Positions 61,500-64,000 of a stretch of 64,000 nt of DNA are shown one piece after another. The notes under the pieces were generated by a model that saw only the letters and a list, made by a program, of their open reading frames with translations, made no database searches and was not told where the DNA came from. The stretch lies in the NCBI RefSeq assembly GCF_040546275.1, contig NZ_JBEPNO010000003.1, positions 186,001 through 250,000 on the forward strand, read 5' to 3'. A program made the translations under genes and the position numbers. Numbering within the stretch: position 1 is the first letter of the stretch; each line of letters begins with the position of its first letter. Source of the stretch: Nakamurella sp040546275 (lineage in GTDB: Bacteria > Actinomycetota > Actinomycetes > Mycobacteriales > Nakamurellaceae).

Positions 61500-62528
61500 C
61501 TAGAGCTGCCATCGCTCGCGCAGCTTGCCGACGACATCCCGCAGGATCCTCGAAACCTGCATCTGGCTGACGCCGATCAGTTCGCCGATCTTGGCCTGCG
61601 ACAGACCATCGGTGAACCGCATCCCGACCACGGTGCGTTCGCGCGGACTCAGGGTGCGCAGGATGACATCCAGGGACATCCGGTCGTCGACCTCGCCGGT
61701 CCGATCCGGGCCGCTGTACTGCTGGGCGATGAAGAGCCCGGCGCCGGAATCCGCATCGAGCGACGGCGGCCGGCAGAGTCCCGCTGCTGCCCTGGCCTCC
61801 CTGATGTCGACCTCGCGGACGTCCAGCCGACGGCCGACCAGTTCGTCGGTCGGATGAAGCTCGCCGGAGTCCTGGAAGTCCCTCTCCGCCAGGGCAATCG
61901 AGGCCCGCAGCTCCTGGATGCGACGAGGCGGACGGACCAACCAGGAATGGTCGCGGAAGTAGCGCTTGATCTCTCCGGAGATGGTCGGCACGGCAAACTG
62001 GAGGAAATCGTCGCTCAGGCCCGGAAGCCAGCGCGATGCAGCCTTCACCAGACCGAGATACGCGAGCTGCTCGAGGTCGCCGCGCTCAACACCGCGTCCG
62101 CGGTAGCGCGACGCAATCGACTTGGCCACGCTCAGGTGCTCGACGACCACTGCCGACTGCAAACGTTTGCGCTCGCTGTCGTCCGAGCATTCGACCATCT
62201 TCTTGAGCAGGGCCGCGACCCGGGCCGATCGCTCCGAGGCGGCAGTGATCTGTTCTGTGGCAACCGCCCCAGACGAAGCGGTCTGCTCGTCATCGAGGAT
62301 GGGCCGCAGGCCCGTGGCAGCGTCCTCGACGTCCACGTCTGCCGTGGTGTCAGTCCGGGGATCGGCAACCGGATGGAGGACGGTGATCGAAGCGGAGCGC
62401 CGGCCCGCAGTCGTCCGGCCCCCGCGAACGGGAGCATCGAATTCGAGGGTCTTGGCAACGCCGCGACGCTGGGATCTCGGCGACAGGGGCTGTTCGGGGA
62501 CAGCCGTGTACTCAACGGAAACGGACAT
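61500..62528 (-). CDS. RNA polymerase sigma factor, SigB/SigF/SigG family
   Basis: A 342-residue alternative sigma factor. The N-terminal 85 residues are disordered. Region 2 spans about 115-175 (EHLSVAKSIASRYRGRGVER, GDLEQLAYLGLVKAASRW), region 3 follows (TISGEIKRYFRDHSWLVRPP), and region 4 is at the C terminus (LSPRERTVVGMRFTDGLSQA, GVSQMQVSRILRDVVGKLRE). This is the general-stress/sporulation type. The ATG at 62528 has AGGAG nine bases upstream; the long in-frame extension is not supported. No anti-sigma factor gene is adjacent in the window. Confidence 0.93.
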   Translation of the reverse strand: MSVSVEYTAVPEQPLSPRSQRRGVAKTLEFDAPVRGGRTTAGRRSASITVLHPVADPRTDTTADVDVEDAATGLRPILDDEQTASSGAVATEQITAASERSARVAALLKKMVECSDDSERKRLQSAVVVEHLSVAKSIASRYRGRGVERGDLEQLAYLGLVKAASRWLPGLSDDFLQFAVPTISGEIKRYFRDHSWLVRPPRRIQELRASIALAERDFQDSGELHPTDELVGRRLDVREVDIREARAAAGLCRPPSLDADSGAGLFIAQQYSGPDRTGEVDDRMSLDVILRTLSPRERTVVGMRFTDGLSQAKIGELIGVSQMQVSRILRDVVGKLRERWQL

Positions 62529-62778
62529 GGAAGGGCTCCTACCGAAAGCAGGATCGCCTGGCGCCGCTGTTGGACCAGAATGGGTGTCGCGTGCCGCGGT
62601 TTTTTCAACGGCACGTCCACTAGCTGACCACGACCTTACCCCCCCCGGGCCGACATCGCGCAAACAGGAGGGAAACAGTGGTGATGCGCGGGGAAGGGGA
62701 TGATGGGTCCTGCGCTGTTGAACGCCCGACCTGATCTCGCCCGGACTGATCGCCCGGTGGGCGGACGAGGAGACCCCG

Positions 62779-63282
62779 ATGCCGACCACCCGCACGCTGA
62801 TCCTGATGCGGCACGCGAAGTCGGCCTATCCCGGTGGGGTCCGCGACCACGACCGTCCGCTCGCGGATCGCGGCCGCCGCGAAGCCGGCCTTGCCGGCCA
62901 GTGGTTGTCTGCCCGTTTCGCCACGATCGACGAAGTGCTCTGCTCGACCGCAACGCGGACGTCGGAGACGCTGGCGGCGACCGGTCTGGTCCCACCGGTC
63001 AAGTTGTCGGCCGAGATCTACGACGCCACCCCGGACGAGGTCCTCAAGCAGGTCAGAACCGTTGCGGACACCGTGAGAACACTGCTCGTGGTCGGCCACG
63101 CCCCGGCCATGCCGGGCCTTGCGATGGAGCTCGCCGGCGATGGGTCGGACACCGCGGCGCTCGATCGTCTCCGGTCCCGTTTCCCCACGGCGGCGATCGC
63201 CGTGCTCGAGTCGGAGACGCCGTGGTCCGAACTGGACCTCGGCGACTCGCGTCTGGTCGCCTTCCACATCCCCCGAGACTGA
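62779..63282 (+). CDS. SixA-like histidine phosphatase
   Basis: A 167-residue phosphatase of the histidine phosphatase superfamily. LILMRHAKSAYPG holds the phosphorylated His of the RHG motif (here RHA, as in SixA). DHDRPLADRGRREA and LCSTATRTSETL are typical SixA positions, and the second His is in LLVVGHAPAMPGLA. GAGGAG lies upstream of the ATG. It probably dephosphorylates a phosphohistidine or small phosphoester; the target is unknown. Confidence 0.9.
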   Translation: MPTTRTLILMRHAKSAYPGGVRDHDRPLADRGRREAGLAGQWLSARFATIDEVLCSTATRTSETLAATGLVPPVKLSAEIYDATPDEVLKQVRTVADTVRTLLVVGHAPAMPGLAMELAGDGSDTAALDRLRSRFPTAAIAVLESETPWSELDLGDSRLVAFHIPRD

Positions 63283-63285
63283 CCC

Positions 63286-64000
63286 TTGGCCCCGCACCCG
63301 CCCGAACCCGGCGACGACCGCGCGCCGGCTTCGTCATCCGCGAGCCATCTACCGGACCTGACGCACCTGCCGGATCTGACGCACCTGCCGGATCTGAGCC
63401 ACCTACCGGACCATTTCGAATTCGGCGTTTCGTCGTCGGCGTTCGGCATCGAGGGCTCGGCTGACGCCGATGGCCGCGGACCGTCGATCTGGGACGCGGT
63501 GGCGGCAGCGTCCGGGCGCATCGCCGACAGCAGTAGCGGCTCGGTCGCCGTCGGACACTTCGAGCGGTACCGGGACGACGCCGCCCTGCTGGCCGTTCTC
63601 GGCGTCGACGCGTACCGATTCTCCGTGTCGTGGTCACGGGTCCAGCCCGACGGGTCCGGCCCGGCCAACGAATTGGGGCTGGACTTCTACGACCGGTTGG
63701 TGGACGAGTTGCTGGCCAAGGGCATCCGGCCCTGGGTCACCCTCTACCACTGGGACCTGCCGGTGGCGCTGATGCTGCGCGGCGGCTGGCTCGATCGCGA
63801 CACCGCCGACGCAGCAGGTGATTTCGCCGCACTGGTCGCCCGGCGGATCGGTGATCGCGTGCAGTACTGGACTACTTTGGCAGACCCGTTGTCGCACATG
63901 GCTTATGGTCATGCGCTCGGCATCGACGCACCGGGTCTGACGCTTCTCGACGAAGCTTTCCCGGTCACCCATCACCTACTGCTCGCCCACGCCCGGATGC
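63286..64000 (+). CDS. GH1-like glycosidase, N-terminal part, altered active-site motifs
   Basis: A frame from TTG 63286 stays open to the window end (238 residues). After a Pro-rich lead with LPDLTH repeats (about 20-43) comes a GH1 (beta-glucosidase) barrel: HFEFGVSSSAFGIEGSADAD, PSIWD, YRFSVSWSRVQPDG, VTLYHWDLPVALMLRGGW. Two conserved active-site motifs differ from the family: the glycone-binding Gln of (A)YQ(I)EG is Gly (AFGIEG), and the TxNEP acid/base motif reads TLADP (Asn to Ala, Glu to Asp). It starts three bases after the SixA-like stop. The second catalytic motif lies beyond the window. It may be a non-hydrolytic or strongly altered homologue. Confidence 0.8.
   Translation, partial: MAPHPPEPGDDRAPASSSASHLPDLTHLPDLTHLPDLSHLPDHFEFGVSSSAFGIEGSADADGRGPSIWDAVAAASGRIADSSSGSVAVGHFERYRDDAALLAVLGVDAYRFSVSWSRVQPDGSGPANELGLDFYDRLVDELLAKGIRPWVTLYHWDLPVALMLRGGWLDRDTADAAGDFAALVARRIGDRVQYWTTLADPLSHMAYGHALGIDAPGLTLLDEAFPVTHHLLLAHARM
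63349..63414. repeat. 18-bp in-frame repeats encoding LPDLTH
   Basis: Three full copies and one partial copy of an 18-base unit (CTGCCGGATCTGACGCAC and variants) form the N-terminal lead of the GH1-like protein. Confidence 0.9.

Noticed and set aside
62600..62690. SigF-type autoregulatory promoter upstream of the sigma gene (GTTT ... GGGTAA on the minus strand)
   Set aside because: The spacer is about 20 bases rather than the expected 15-17, and the -10-like part lies in a run of eight G residues. Too weak to call.
1..64000. tRNA, rRNA, riboswitch, insertion sequence or integrase genes
   Set aside because: I looked for cloverleaf-like segments, rRNA-like stretches, transposase motifs and terminal inverted repeats and found none that I could support by eye.

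Overview
The window is high-GC DNA with actinobacterial gene content. It carries mycothiol synthesis (mshA), a senX3-regX3 two-component pair beside gpmA, and murB next to an L,D-transpeptidase. The order murB - L,D-transpeptidase - mshA - YbjN ... gpmA - senX3 - regX3 recalls the Mycobacterium tuberculosis Rv0482-Rv0491 neighbourhood. I infer an actinomycete outside Mycobacterium, possibly Nakamurella or a Frankia-like relative; the genus cannot be proven from this sequence.

1-16.5 kb is mostly core chromosome. It begins with the end of a sugar ABC transporter operon (two permeases) and a double-SIS sugar-phosphate protein. Next come a sugar-phosphate isomerase-like TIM barrel, regX3, senX3 and gpmA. 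An inserted-looking block (6.3-10.2 kb) holds a membrane protein with its GntR regulator, a DUF4349 lipoprotein, a DUF427 protein and a small membrane protein. Core genes then resume: YbjN, mshA, L,D-transpeptidase, murB, DUF2505 and PAC2.

16.7-60.5 kb is dominated by a contractile injection system (eCIS, phage-tail-like) in three transcription blocks. (i) On the minus strand, 23.8 to 16.7 kb: AAA+ ATPase, a 1253-residue DUF4157 (eCIS core) protein that is a candidate cargo, and two small proteins. (ii) On the plus strand, 24.4 to 39.9 kb: a DUF4255 (Pvc16-like) protein, then three related membrane-anchored proteins of 877, 988 and 3098 residues. Each has an N-terminal Ig-like region, one membrane helix and carboxypeptidase-regulatory-like repeats. 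(iii) On the minus strand, 60 to 43.9 kb: PAAR-like tip, sheath, tube 1, tail assembly protein, DUF6760, tube 2, a 1620-residue disordered protein, a 44-codon ORF, LysM tube/baseplate protein, VgrG-like spike, gp25, baseplate J, tail protein I and a tail-anchored zinc-ribbon protein. Between blocks ii and iii sit a GNAT acetyltransferase, a Nudix hydrolase, a 69-residue protein and a DUF222/HNH protein.

No classical tail-fibre (receptor-binding) gene is visible. Several proteins are instead built to sit in the cell's own membrane. I infer a particle that works from inside the producing cell, as described for Streptomyces contractile systems, with the three giant proteins as candidate docking or wall-spanning partners.

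60.7-64 kb holds a GAF-ANTAR regulator, a SigB/SigF-type sigma factor, a SixA-like phosphatase and a truncated GH1-like protein whose catalytic motifs look degraded.
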